Position numbers and translations under genes: made by a program
Assembly (NCBI GenBank): GCA_000507305.1
Contig: DF239165.1
Coordinates: forward strand, 18,240-82,239
Length of the DNA stretch: 64,000 nt
From: Breviolum minutum Mf 1.05b.01
Taxonomy: Eukaryota > Sar > Dinophyceae > Suessiales > Symbiodiniaceae
Direction: 5' to 3'
In this document: positions 52,045 to 61,999 of the stretch, in pieces
Numbering within the stretch: position 1 is the stretch's first letter
Layout of the letters: the number at the start of each line of letters is the position of its first letter
Notes under the pieces: generated by a model
Databases searched by the model: none
What the model saw: only the letters and a program-made list of their open reading frames with translations
Told to the model about the DNA's origin: nothing

Positions 52045-52150
52045 TACCCTCCCTAAAACTATCAGCTCGCCTTTGAAAAATAGGTCTTCCCAAAAGGAAT
52101 GTAGTCTTCCAAGCCATCCATTTTCAGAGGCAAGCTGTTGATTGGTGCGG
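52045..52150. mobile_element. Family B element
   Basis: TACCCTCCCTAAAACTATCAG to CATTTTCAGAGGCAAGCTG; right end eroded. Confidence 0.55.
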
Positions 52151-52450
52151 GCGGCTTCCTGTCGTTTTCAAGCCCGTAGGTGTTGGCAAAGAGTTTTTTT
52201 TGAAACATCCCCACAAAATAGACATCTCGAGTATAGTGACCATCACTACCGTGGAGCCAAGGAGGCAGGGATGATGTAATTTCCTGGAAGGTAACATGTC
52301 GCCCCTGAAAATATACCGGGACCCAAAAAGAAAGGATTCGTCTGCCGCGCTTTAAAAAAAAACAGAATCCTCAAAATCGCAGGGTAGAATGCCCTAAAAC
52401 TACGTTGGGGCTTGAGCCATATTGGCAGCTACAAGTAGGGTTGAAGGCAG

Positions 52451-52544
52451 CCGTTTTGGAAAAAAAGTGTGGCTAAGTTGGAGTCATATAGAAGAAGTAC
52501 TTCAGGTTCATCACTGATTCCTGACGCCGTTTCAAGACACACAG
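52451..52544 (+). CDS. Exon with canonical sites
   Basis: Acceptor TTGAAGGCAG (52450), donor ACACAG|GTATAA (52545). PFWKKSVAKLESYRRSTSGS, SLIPDAVSRHT. Ser-rich. Confidence 0.6.
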
Positions 52545-53006
52545 GTATAAACACACAAAAAAGGACAGCAAATTCCATGGTATGTGCCGTGACCATGTAC
52601 ATACGGTATCATATGTGTATATATATATATATATGTGACCTGCATATGTAATGTATGGACTCCAAAAGAATCCTACAAATACTAAACAGGTGGCTTTCAT
52701 AAAATTGAAGACCCCATATGTGGTGTTGAAGTTGCCGAAGTTTTTTTGTCAATTATATGTATTCCATCCTCTTTTTTGTTACAACACAACATACCTGAGA
52801 ACCAACGGCTAGAACACCTAAACATTATTCATTGCGCCAAAAACGGCTGTATATGATGTTTCCGAACAGAATTTTCGGGTGTCGCTTTAGGTTTTTCTTG
52901 TCATACAACCATAGTTTGCCACCATTTTGTGCTTCCCCCCTAAAAATTCCCACAATTTTTGTCCCCTCCCATCTTACGCTTGGAACGGCGATCTTGCCTT
53001 TCCCAG

Positions 53007-53140
53007 GACTCCAAGATTTGTTGGAAGAGAAAGATGGTTCTGATGTTGATGCTGAAGCAGCTGCACTTATGTTGGAACTGCGAGGCGCGAAAAAAAATAA
53101 AAATATCTTGAAGAATGGCAGGTATCTAGGCAATTTATAG
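53007..53140 (+). CDS. Exon, acidic helix then basic tail
   Basis: Acceptor GCCTTTCCCAG (53006). LQDLLEEKDGSDVDAEAAAL, MLELRGAKKNKNILKNGRYL GNL to TAG. The true end may be before the A-run at 53090. Confidence 0.6.
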
Positions 53141-53282
53141 CGACCAACCCGCCGGGCGAGAAAACCCCAAAAGGTAGTGAAAAGTAATGGAATCCTACAC
53201 AACATAGCCTTAATTCAGGAATAGGGCCTTAATTCAGGTTAGTGATTTATAATAAATTGCCTAGAGGTATGACATTTTGTAG

Positions 53283-53400
53283 TTGGAGCTTGAACTTCCA
53301 CCACGAAATATAGAGAAACCATGCGGAAGTCTCCTGGGGGGGGGGTCGATTTCAAGGGAGAGTTATCAAAGAAATGCGATGGACGTCATGAACATGGGGT
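53283..53400 (+). CDS. Candidate exon
   Basis: LELELPPRNIEKPCGSLLGG, GSISRESYQRNAMDVMNMGW. Crosses a run of ten G, where frame errors are likely. Confidence 0.4.
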
Positions 53401-53660
53401 GGGTGATGCAAAAAAACACGTTTTTTTTGGTTCCATTCAAAACATGGATCATGAGAGGGGATTCGGGGATGTGTATGTGTGCATGTTTGTCTAGATATCG
53501 GGATGACTTTTTTGAAATATCTATAGGGCCGATTCGTCACCATATTCTCTAGTCTCGGGGAGATCTAGACTCCATGTCCATGATACGAAGATCAACAGGA
53601 GTTCAGTTGAGAAAACTTGGTACAATCAGGAAACGCAGATGCCATCTTAGTAAGCGCATA

Positions 53661-53753
53661 TAGTTGATGGGCAAAATCCTGCAAGTTGTTTAAAACACTT
53701 GTTAATGGGATCCCATCTCAACTGGTTTTTTGCAGGGCTGTGTCCATCAACAG
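53661..53753. mobile_element. Family E element
   Basis: GTTGATGGGCAAAATCCTGC to TGCAGGGCTGTGTCCATCAACAG; flanked TA / TA. Confidence 0.75.
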
Positions 53754-53811
53754 TAGAAAAATAGTTTGTAACGTTTCTTTTGTTTCACCAACTAGCCTTA
53801 GCAGAAATGTT

Positions 53812-53885
53812 GATTCCCCAACCCAACAGGGATGTTTTGTTTCCAATGGTCATCCACCAACAGTAGAAAAAGTTGGGGAATCAAA
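53812..53885. repeat. Short inverted-repeat element
   Basis: TTGATTCCCCAACCC and AGTTGGGGAATCAAA are inverted ends about 45 bases apart. Confidence 0.6.
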
Positions 53886-54442
53886 TGTAACGTCATTGGA
53901 CTCATACTGTTCAATGTGTTGTCCAGTCAGCAGGTAGAAAGTACCACCCTAAGTTCCCATTCTACCGCGGGAGTTGAAACTCAAATTCCCTAAAAGCCAC
54001 CATTGTTCAGCGGTTTTTGCAGAGATGCTTTTAGGGAGTGTCTCAGTGTATTGATCAAGCTACTGTTTCTCCAACAATCATGGAAGTTGAACATGGATTT
54101 ATTTGAAAGGTAACTACTATTGGAGATACACACCCAAAAACTAGCACGTAGATCCCAGTACGAACGTCATGTCCATCCTGCTTGAAGGCCGTTCTAATGA
54201 AAGGGCTACGGTTCAGAGGTGTCTTGTGGGGAAAGTTAGGGAGAACAGGTTGGAAGTAGGATTAAATGGAGGCATTGATCCGGAGAAGATTTACTATTGA
54301 TTCACTTGGATTTGTTTAGTTGTTGATTTTTGTTACGGATTCTATCATCGGATTTTTCATCACCATTTGTGGGAACTATTTTTGGAACTTTTTCCAGGCA
54401 TCGAATCCATGCAAATACAAGTTCAATCTTTTGGGTTTCATA

Positions 54443-54543
54443 CTGTTGATGGAAGAACTCCTGCACCACCTGGGATGTATAAAACCCCACAAATAATGGG
54501 ATATTTGCCATATCAACTGTTGCAGGATTTCTTCCATCATCAG
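54443..54543. mobile_element. Family E element
   Basis: CTGTTGATGGAAGAACTCCTG to CAGGATTTCTTCCATCATCAG; TA both sides. Confidence 0.85.
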
Positions 54544-54639
54544 TAGTAAGGTTTTTAAGATAGATGGATCTGTCATGGTTTAACCTTCATCAACTCATTA
54601 AGTATGTTTTTTTGGGGAGTGGACATGATGCGGTGATCT

Positions 54640-54736
54640 GAAATTCTTTGGAATCTGGGGCAGGTTTTTTTGCACCTGCAATTGCTTTTAAAGGCGAATT
54701 GCAGCGTGTTTCAGGCATCCTAACACTTTGCGAATT
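54640..54736 (+). CDS. Exon with consensus donor
   Basis: NSLESGAGFFAPAIAFKGEL, QRVSGILTLCE, donor GAATT|GTGAGT (54737). Single best frame. Confidence 0.58.
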
Positions 54737-55552
54737 GTGAGTGTACAAATCCAGATCCCCCAACGTCCCCAAAAATCGATGTTTATTATATATTTTGTCA
54801 GATTCTCAAATCTCTTCATTGTGAGTGATATCCGCTTAGCTGTGTCTCCCGTCTCTCATTGGCATGAGATGAATGTATGAATTACGAGAGTGGTATCCGT
54901 GGTATCCAAGTTCTGACATCTTGATCTTCATCCGCTGTTCTGAAATCTCAAGCTCATTCCAAAGATGATTGAGGGGGAAGTTGGAGATGTTCCATAGGGA
55001 CGAGATGAAATAAAAGTTGGTTTGTTTTTTGATGCCATCCTTCCTACCGAAACCAACACCGTTTCTTTTCTTGTAAGAATATACCTTTGAAGGACCTTTT
55101 CAGAACCGCACATAATGATGATGGAACGGGGATTGATTTCTAGACTGGAAACAAAATAGCAAAGAAATGGCTTGTAATTCCCATGGATTCACATTGCAAT
55201 TTGATTTCCATCAGTTGCCATGAGAGGATGAGTATATTTTAGCCCATGATTTTTAAACATACCGGCTAACTTTATCCTACTGGTAAGTTTGACAAGAGCC
55301 AAATGCACATAGACATCTAGTTTCTTGTCGATTGTATATCTTGGGGCTTGTCAAAACCATGTAACAGTGGGTAAATAATCTGTTTGTGTTTATGAAGGGA
55401 ACCCTATTAACCTGCATTGTCCACTCTTACAGTCTTTAGGCAGGATCCAATGTGTATGATATGTATATACATAGTATAATATCTTTGTATACATAAACAT
55501 ATATATATGTACAGTATATATATATTATGAATTATAATAGTATATCGTTCTT

Positions 55553-55625
55553 GCTACAAACCCCGTATTCCTCGACGTGGTAACTCACTTGTTGGTAAAC
55601 TGGAGGCCTTCGAGTTTAGGAGATG
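55553..55625 (+). CDS. Candidate exon (LVGKLEAFEFRRW)
   Basis: YKPRIPRRGNSLVGKLEAFE FRRW, donor-like ATG|GTGAAG. An overlapping frame (VVTHLLVNWRPSSLGDGEAM) runs on to 55690. Confidence 0.45.
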
Positions 55626-55742
55626 GTGAAGCCATGGCCTTGCTGGTTTCTTGGTCAAACGCCACGAAGCGACCGATGATTTGCCTCCCCAAAAAAAGGG
55701 CGGCGTTTTTAGGAAGGGAAAAATGGGAGCCCTTAAAGCCTT

Positions 55743-55862
55743 AGCCTCCGAAAAAACTAACAGCGAGTTTACACCTGAAAATGGATGGTTGGACTACTAG
55801 TTACTAGTTTCCTTTTGGGATGGCTTATTTTCAGGGGTGAAAATGTTAGTTTCAGGGTTGGT
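55743..55862. mobile_element. Family B element
   Basis: GCCTCCGAAAAAACTAACAGC to AATGTTAGTTTCAGGGTTGG, inner ACACCTGAAAATGGATGGTTGG. Confidence 0.75.
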
Positions 55863-55930
55863 GAAATGTTATTCCATTTGGCCGGATTGATCATTATTAC
55901 TAAACCATATTTATCCATGGGACTGGTATG

Positions 55931-55931
55931 C

Positions 55932-56004
<73 letters not shown>
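55931..56004. repeat. (GAT)n microsatellite, about 24 units
   Basis: Pure GAT run between CTGGTATGC and GCGATACCATC. It may sit inside a family I element (CCATGGGACTGGTATG precedes it). Confidence 0.95.
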
Positions 56005-56296
56005 CGATACCATCAGCACCATCATCATCAACTGCGCTCCACGGTTTGATTGGTGCATTTCCCGGGATGATTCTCCTAATGATTGTTACTACTTTACTTC
56101 AATAACAACCGGGACTGCTTGAAGTAATACCCTCTTAACAAACATGAAGGGGAAAACCATTGTGAAGGATGTCATCCCAGAGAAGAGTTTCGTAAGTTTT
56201 GATTTGTGTTAAGGTGATGGTTACTTTCTATCATGGTGAATCGCTATTAAATCACCCTTTGGAGAAAGTAAGCAAATCTTAAGTGCGGGAATCCCC

Positions 56297-56486
56297 ATCG
56301 TTTCAAGGAAATCCAGGTTGGTAAGATATATTGATTTGCCCAGATACGGCGGCATTCTCTGCACGTCAAGTATCATTCTTGAAGCACTGGATAAAGAACA
56401 GTCTTGGCAAATAGTGAACAAGTTGAATCCCTCAACATGTCCTACACTGCACATACTTCATCTTGCAACTAACGCACTCATCATTT
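56297..56486 (+). CDS. Exon of about 60 codons
   Basis: LVRYIDLPRYGGILCTSSII, LEALDKEQSWQIVNKLNPST, CPTLHILHLATNALII, donor TT|GTAGGT (56487). The antisense strand is also open, but the + reading is richer in usual motifs of folded proteins. Confidence 0.55.
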
Positions 56487-56529
56487 GTAGGTGCCTGTAG
56501 ATGATTCGATCACCTGGACCTCAAACCAT

Positions 56530-56687
56530 AGTCCATATTTACGATGATTTTGTCACATGCTGCCATGTGCAGCGAGGATCCCTGGTTTAATGGACTGTTT
56601 AAACCACAGTTGTGTTTTCAATTCCATGCCATCTTCGAGGCAGAACTCCATGGTGGTCTTGAGTCTACAAGCTCACAAGAGGATTGA
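56530..56687 (+). CDS. Exon or C-terminus
   Basis: SIFTMILSHAAMCSEDPWFN, GLFKPQLCFQFHAIFEAELH, GGLESTSSQED then TGA. A clean single frame. Confidence 0.55.
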
Positions 56688-56884
56688 TTGATGCCGTGCG
56701 GGAAGGGGGGATGGTTTCTTTGTCAAGTTTTTTTGTTGGAGATTGAAACATGAATATGATCAAAGTATATCAAAGTTACCCACCAGAGATATGTGATGTT
56801 TTGTTGAGGGGATTTACATGGATTTACATGACCATAGATTTCCTGCTAACATGAGCACCTGAGCAATGAAAAAAGGGCCTCTGG

Positions 56885-56990
56885 TTGTTGAGGGTAGGGG
56901 ATGAAATCCTACCCAGTTATATGGGGATGATTTCATAGTCCATGACCTAAGGATCCCTATGAAAAACCAACTAGGGATAAAAGTTGAATT
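56885..56990. mobile_element. Family P element
   Basis: GAAATCCTACCCAGTTATATGG, CCTAAGGATCCCTATGAAAAA CC. Confidence 0.6.
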
Positions 56991-57041
56991 TGCTATAAGG
57001 ATCACCATTAACTAACTTTATTAAGCCTATTATCCAATAAG

Positions 57042-57180
57042 GATCCCGAGAAAATCGTGGCTCACCTGTGAAGCTTCCTTCAGGCAAAATCCTCGGTTTC
57101 AACGGAGCCAGAAGACAGGCGAGGTCCCGCTTGCAAGAAAGCGTAGCTGGTAGCTTTAATTTGGGATATGCCCCCGGTTG
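57042..57180 (+). CDS. Exon, basic
   Basis: KNRGSPVKLPSGKILGFNGA, RRQARSRLQESVAGSFNLGY APG to TGA; other frames shorter. Confidence 0.52.
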
Positions 57181-57384
57181 ATTCCGGGAAAATCCAGGTT
57201 GGTGAAGTATGATAAACTCATTTTTGAGTCTGATCCCAATTATTGTTTAATTAGTACCTTAATCTTGTGTTTGCTGAAGGTGATGTTTGATTTCACCATT
57301 TTTCGCCACCATTTGGGGAATATGGTTCATTTGTTTCCCAACCACCTTAAGCAAATCTAAGCACATCATAGTGGTGAATGCCCG

Positions 57385-57560
57385 ATGACTAAAATCACCT
57401 CTAGAAATGCCATCGCTTCAGAACTACCTGCCTGCCATGCTGGCATAGATGGAGTGCATAACGACATTATCGCGTATTCTTTAGGCATGTCTCAACATTC
57501 AGGAGATGTCTCATGCCTTCACCCCGGAACCGGTGGAGAGGAGTCACAACAATCCTTCAT
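57385..57560 (+). CDS. Candidate exon
   Basis: ITSRNAIASELPACHAGIDG, VHNDIIAYSLGMSQHSGDVS, CLHPGTGGEESQQSF. Continues after an acceptor-like ATCATCAG as VQVFQRSFNRICFELYKR. Confidence 0.5.
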
Positions 57561-57750
57561 ATTTTTTCATCATCAGGTCCAGGTCTTCCAGAGGTCTTTC
57601 AATCGAATTTGTTTTGAATTATATAAGAGATTGCCTTGCAGCTTTTGTTTTCACAAAACGGCAGATTAAAGATGACGCAACCCACCCACACAGAGCGGTT
57701 TGGATTTAGACAAACAGACAGAATGTCACACCCTATTTTTTTCCCCGTAG

Positions 57751-57824
57751 GACAAGCAGCCAAATGGGCCTTCCAAGTGTGGGAATATGATATGATCGGA
57801 GTTTCTTCCTTTGTAGTCAAGTGA
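57751..57824 (+). CDS. Exon with strong acceptor, possible C-terminus
   Basis: The acceptor TATTTTTTTCCCCGTAG is the best polypyrimidine tract in the window. GQAAKWAFQVWEYDMIGVSS FVVK then TGA. Confidence 0.58.
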
Positions 57825-57866
57825 ATCAGGGGAGCTGTTGGTTAGAACAGAATATTATATATAATA

Positions 57867-57967
57867 CTGTTGATGGAAGAAATCCTGCACCACCTGGGAT
57901 GGTTAAAACCCTATAGATAATGGGAGAGTCATCATCCTTGGTGGTGCAGGATTTTGTCCATCAACAG
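57867..57967. mobile_element. Family E element
   Basis: CTGTTGATGGAAGAAATCCTG to CAGGATTTTGTCCATCAACAG; TA both sides; GCACCACC / GGTGGTGC inner arms. Confidence 0.88.
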
Positions 57968-57971
57968 TATG

Positions 57972-58082
57972 ACCCAGATGCTCCATGGGACGGGAATATT
58001 TGCCTATATTTCCTCTTGAATGTGGCCATGTTTCACCTAATGTAGGTAGATATTCCATACATGGAGCATTTGGGTATTATGT
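57972..58082. mobile_element. Family I element
   Basis: CCCAGATGCTCCATGGGACGG ... and ATACATGGAGCATTTGGG are inverted ends; GCCTATATTTCC / TGTAGGTAGAT inside. Confidence 0.75.
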
Positions 58083-58488
58083 TAACTTATGATATATATA
58101 TATTATATATATACGTATATATATTATATATATATGCATAAATCGTGTTAGAAATTGCAATCACGGTAAGTCCTCATGTCATAGGAGCTTCTGTTTGGGT
58201 ACCCCTCCCTGAAACGAAGGCTACATTGACATGCTTCAAAATAAGATGCAGATTCACCAAATAAGATGCTTCAAAACATGGTAATTTGCGTTGAATTGCA
58301 ACTGCTAGTAGAAGCAACTACTATGCTCCAACTATTCATTTCATTGAACAACATGGTGATTGAATGCTGCCTTTTTGCGATGTCAACTAGTTGTTTTTGT
58401 AATATCAACTGGTTAACCGGTTTTGTCCTTCACAAGTATTCGCATTCAATCACCCTGCTGTTGGCAGTATCCTATGTGAATAGACCAG

Positions 58489-58637
58489 GTGAATCCTCTC
58501 CTTGCCTTGCGGATAGTTCCACATGTGTTCGACAGGCCATGGCATTTAGAAGTGATGAAGATGAGGAAAGCCATGAACGATTTGGCCAAGGACTTGCAAA
58601 AGCGATCTTTTGTTTGGAGAAGGCCATGATAGAAAGG
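58489..58637 (+). CDS. Exon with canonical sites
   Basis: Acceptor AATAGACCAG (58488), donor AAAGG|GTAAAT (58638). ESSPCLADSSTCVRQAMAFR, SDEDEESHERFGQGLAKAIF, CLEKAMIER. Acidic then helical; the frame is open upstream too, so a larger exon is possible. Confidence 0.66.
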
Positions 58638-58678
58638 GTAAATATATGGTTACCCAGTTGGGAGAGTACCATGTACAT

Positions 58679-58711
58679 GGTTGTTCCCTATATGATATAT
58701 AGGGAACAACC
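58679..58711. repeat. Perfect 15-bp palindrome arms
   Basis: GGTTGTTCCCTATAT, spacer GAT, ATATAGGGAACAACC. Confidence 0.95.
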
Positions 58712-58998
58712 TGAATCAAAACAGCCCAATATAGTGTTTTGGTATATGTTGGTGCACATAGGTACAATGTTGGCTTCTCATAATGAAATATAATATCATA
58801 TCAATATTATCTCTAAATAGGTATAATATACATATTATGTTAGATATTATATGTCCAATCTTATCCCATATATGCGTAGTTGCCAACATTGAGACCTCAT
58901 GGTACCTTTTCCTTTGCTTCCGTAAGTTTCCGAACCAGCTTCCTTCAACAAGGCACCTTAATTATTTTAGTCAGGTATAACCTATCTCAGAATCCTGG

Positions 58999-59190
58999 TT
59001 GCCAAGGATGTTCTCAAAAATCCTGAGACACCCAAATGGAAAAGCACCTTCGTTGGGTATTGATGCTTTGATCAAAATCCTCACCTTCCGTGCACCTCTT
59101 TGCAAACTGAGCAGAGATCAACTCTTGCTTATTTTGCTTGGCGTATACAGAAAGGTCATAAATACCAGCTTGATCAGAAAAAGATGCTGA
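58999..59190 (+). CDS. Candidate exon, frame ambiguous
   Basis: RMFSKILRHPNGKAPSLGID, ALIKILTFRAPLCKLSRDQ in one frame; VAKDVLKNPETPKWKSTFVG in another. Confidence 0.35.
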   Translation: MPRMFSKILRHPNGKAPSLGIDALIKILTFRAPLCKLSRDQLLLILLGVYRKVINTSLIRKRC

Positions 59191-59214
59191 AAAGTATCGA
59201 AATGTTGAAAAGTA

Positions 59215-59412
59215 TTGAAACAAATACCACCATGTTCGAAACTACCCAGAGAGAGGGAAATTAACAATGCATCAACAACCAATGGAATGTCAACAACTTA
59301 TACTAGAACTCGATGTGAACATCGCGAACCAGGACACCTAAGCGTGTATCCCAACGGACACAATGACCGTGCATTGACAAGCAGAGAAGTTCGGACAAAG
59401 TTGGCCGAGTAG
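59215..59412 (+). CDS. Candidate exon, frame ambiguous
   Basis: PREREINNASTTNGMSTTYT, RTRCEHREPGHLSVYPNGHN, DRALTSREVRTKLAE; another frame gives MECQQLILELDVNIANQDT. Confidence 0.35.
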   Translation: MKQIPPCSKLPREREINNASTTNGMSTTYTRTRCEHREPGHLSVYPNGHNDRALTSREVRTKLAE

Positions 59413-59461
59413 AAGATCTGCACATCGAGCAGGCATCGACCATATGTGAAGAGTCAAGAGA

Positions 59462-59580
59462 TACCCTCCTGAAACTAACAACAAAAGTACCTGAAAATTG
59501 ATGTTTGGACAACTACTTAACTACTTTCCTTTGGGGCAATTTGGGCCTATTTTCAGGGGCGATCTTGCCGTTCGAGGGGT
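59462..59580. mobile_element. Family B element (last copy)
   Basis: TACCCTCCTGAAACTAACAAC to GGCGATCTTGCCGTTCGAGGGG, inner ACCTGAAAATTGATG and CCTATTTTCAGGGGC. After this point only one more family copy (E at 60.3 kb) is found. Confidence 0.75.
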
Positions 59581-59859
59581 TTCAAGGTTAGTGAAATATG
59601 ATTTTCAACCAAGATAGAAAAACGGTGTTTTCGATGGTCATTGGGTGAATATCTACAAACTGTTTGGTTTCCATCATGTGGCATGTCTTGTTTTGGGGTA
59701 TCAGCAAAAACACATATTCACGGATCAGCAGTTGAACCTTTGGATGATATGTTGATCCATAGATTTTACTGTGAGGACAGGGCACTTAAAATATCCATTT
59801 AAGCTTGGGACCTTGGGATGTGGGGTAAGCCTTGGGTGTGGAAGCTTTCACTCAAATAG

Positions 59860-60075
59860 GTGTTCAAGCGGCTTGACCCCCGAAAAACCTATAGGCCCGC
59901 GACGTGCGAGAAAGAAAAGAATCTAAATCTGTATCCCATAAAGTTTTATCACTTGCTCATTTTTTATGTTGCAAGTCTACTGCAAGCCTTTCTTCTATTT
60001 TTTTCTGAAAGATCTCAAGGAACAAAACGAACCAGGCAAAATCTGGCAATGATTTCTGTGAGATCCTTCAAATGA
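59860..60075 (+). CDS. Candidate exon
   Basis: FKRLDPRKTYRPATCEKEKN, LNLYPIKFYHLLIFYVASLL, QAFLLFFSERSQGTKRTRQN. Contains a hydrophobic run LLIFYVASLLQAFLLFF that could span a membrane. Confidence 0.42.
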   Translation: MFKRLDPRKTYRPATCEKEKNLNLYPIKFYHLLIFYVASLLQAFLLFFSERSQGTKRTRQNLAMISVRSFK

Positions 60076-60117
60076 TTGAAAGTGAAAGAGGATGTGTTTT
60101 GTCAACAAAAAACGGAT

Positions 60118-60230
60118 GTTTCATCCATAACCATCGCAGGCGCAAGGTCCGAGATGGGTGGCACATCGATGAAAATCGAGAAATTTCCATCGTTTGTTGA
60201 AGGTTGGGGTCGTTGAAACTCTGGGGGTGA
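60118..60230 (+). CDS. Candidate exon, frame ambiguous
   Basis: SSITIAGARSEMGGTSMKIE, KFPSFVEGWGR or, in a second frame, NHRRRKVRDGWHIDENREIS. Confidence 0.35.
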
Positions 60231-60272
60231 GACCTGGTGGGAATGGTTGGAATATGTGGTAGAGAATTGCTA

Positions 60273-60388
60273 CTGTTGATGGTTCAGACATCCCAAGGCC
60301 AACCACTTGGGATGGTGCTACAAGCTTGTAAATAATGGGATAAACTACCAACCTCGACTGGTTAGCCGGATTTCTGAACCATCAACAG
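60273..60388. mobile_element. Family E element
   Basis: CTGTTGATGGTTCAGACATCC to CCGGATTTCTGAACCATCAACAG; TA both sides. Confidence 0.85.
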
Positions 60389-60389
60389 T

Positions 60390-60498
60390 ATGTATAGCCC
60401 ACGGAAAATGCAAGACCAAACAAAGAATGGTCCTTAGGATGATCCATGGAGCAAGGTTTCCGGCAACTTGGATAATTAGTTGCACAGAAACAATATGA
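60390..60498 (+). CDS. Candidate exon after family E element
   Basis: CIAHGKCKTKQRMVLRMIHG, ARFPATWIISCTETI to TGA. Confidence 0.4.
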
Positions 60499-60666
60499 AG
60501 CCAGGACCATACCTCACAAGAGGTTTATGTTGATGACTTGGAGGGCCATCCTCTCATGATATACTTAGGCATATTTCAGGATTGTTTGTGAACTTCACGT
60601 CAGCAAATGAACCATTCACTTCCCCTGCACAGGAAATGCTGGGTGGATTCACTGTGTGGACTCATG

Positions 60667-60810
60667 ACTCCAAACCTCACCGACCCCAAAGGACATGACA
60701 ACGGTTTTGGGTGAAGCTGTAGATTTACAAATTTGGAAATTGAGCCATTCAGAGCTTTCATGTCGTTTTGTTTCAGGAACATATCTTGGGAGAGTTGGAA
60801 AATCCTGATT
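60667..60810 (+). CDS. Exon, possible first or internal
   Basis: TPKDMTTVLGEAVDLQIWKL, SHSELSCRFVSGTYLGRVGK S to TGA. An ATG at 60697 could be a start. Confidence 0.45.
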
Positions 60811-60871
60811 CAAAAAAACATATATGAAGGCACTATATAATTGATTCATTATTGTAGATTGGATTGTTCTT

Positions 60872-61000
60872 TTGTTTAGATTTGAATATGTAGATGTAAC
60901 ACAATTCTCGCCGGAGGAACCAGCATACGGGATTTGTTTCATAGTGTTTTCCAGCAACTGCAATCTTGAGATTACAGCCCTGAAGTTTTTCAGAGTTCAA
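60872..61000 (+). CDS. Candidate exon
   Basis: RFEYVDVTQFSPEEPAYGIC, FIVFSSNCNLEITALKFFRV. Single frame, no motif. Confidence 0.42.
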
Positions 61001-61099
61001 CATTTGTATGTACATATACTTTTATGTAGCCGACATGTTATTTGGTGTTTCAATCGTTTAACATGCCTATAAGCATGACAGGGTACCATACGATGTTTG

Positions 61100-61239
61100 T
61101 CGCAGGGTTTTCCAAGAGTACATGTAGGCCGTCCTTGCTTTTCGTTGCTTTAACTGCAGTCCTGAATTTGGTTGTGTTAGCAATGGTCCCTGCAGTGGCC
61201 AATTTCACCGCAAAAAACCTCCGTATTCCGTTATTTTGA
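61100..61239 (+). CDS. Candidate exon with one membrane-like segment
   Basis: VAGFSKSTCRPSLLFVALTA, VLNLVVLAMVPAVANFTAKN, LRIPLF to TGA. SLLFVALTAVLNLVVLAMVP is long enough for a transmembrane helix. Confidence 0.42.
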
Positions 61240-61254
61240 TGTCTTTTTGTTTGG

Positions 61255-61476
61255 ATGAGTTTAAGTTTCAATATGCTTCTCATCATTTTCTTATCCAATC
61301 TACAGCTGCAGCTGTGTAACGCTGCGCGACCTTGCCAGGTGTTAACTCTGATTACTCCGTCCGGGGTCCTGATGAATGAATCGAAATGGAAGTTTGACTT
61401 GGCCAATGGGAAGACAAAAAAAACAAAACAACGACTGAACCAAAGGAAAAGAAGCTTCAAAGGGTACAGTATGTGA
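61255..61476 (+). CDS. Candidate exon or short protein
   Basis: MSLSFNMLLIIFLSNLQLQL, CNAARPCQVLTLITPSGVLM, NESKWKFDLANGKTKKTKQR, LNQRKRSFKGYSM. Starts with a signal-peptide-like hydrophobic stretch and ends very basic. The antisense strand is open too. Confidence 0.4.
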   Translation: MSLSFNMLLIIFLSNLQLQLCNAARPCQVLTLITPSGVLMNESKWKFDLANGKTKKTKQRLNQRKRSFKGYSM

Positions 61477-61573
61477 TGGTATGTGTTTTACTGAAAATAG
61501 GAGACAGAAATGTGCATTTGTGAATATTTGTCAAGCATTTTGGCTTATGAGGGGGGACCAACAAGTATAGGCT

Positions 61574-61999
61574 ATGAAGGAGGCGGACTTTAGCGACATC
61601 CAAGCTCGCTTGAAGCGGGAAGGGGCTGCATTTGCTGGAGTGCAAGTTTCCTTAGCATGGAACACTTGTGATGACCTTGACCTCCACGTGATTGAGCCAA
61701 GTGGGGCAGTGATCAATTACAAGAATCGCAAATCTTCCTCCGGAGGTAAACTCGACATTGATATGAACAGAGATGATGACAATATCAGCATGCAGCCGGT
61801 TGAGAACATTGTTTGGCCTGATGGGGCTGCAAGGAAGGGACGGTACAGCGTCCAGGTTCACCTGTACAAGCGTCGCTCTCATTATATGTTGAGTGTGCCG
61901 TTTCAGGTGATGGTCAAGAACCAGGGGACCATGATGAGATTCAATGGGCAAGTCTCACACGGTAAAGTCGACGTGACAGACTTCAAGGCAAGGAACTCA
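61574..61999 (+). CDS. DUF2135 (YfaP-like) protein, exon 1
   Basis: ATG at 61574 is followed by KEADFSDIQARLKREGAAFA, then the domain: GVQVSLAWNTCDDLDLHVIE, PSGAVINYKNRKSSSGGKLD, IDMNRDDDNISMQPVENIVW, PDGAARKGRYSVQVHLYKRR. The W(N)T..DLDLHV.EPSG, SS.GG.LD.D.N and ENI.W...G.Y.V.V motifs are those of DUF2135/YfaP, an Ig-like beta-sandwich found in bacteria and many protists; biochemical role unknown, often in secreted or stress proteins. A donor TCA|GTTTTG (62000) is in phase 0 with the next exon at 62149. The frame may start further upstream, because an AG (ACAAGTATAG) lies just before the ATG. Confidence 0.78.

Noticed and set aside
55785..56105. Poly-Asp open frame
   Set aside because: Openness comes from a pure (GAT)n tract and a family B/I element; no independent coding signal.
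56221..56454. 77-codon minus-strand frame opposite 56297-56486
   Set aside because: The plus reading has a usable donor and agrees with the direction of neighbouring exons.
7240..60388. CRISPR-like or other arrayed repeats
   Set aside because: The repeats are dispersed, palindromic end to end and of variable spacing; there is no array of repeats and unique spacers.
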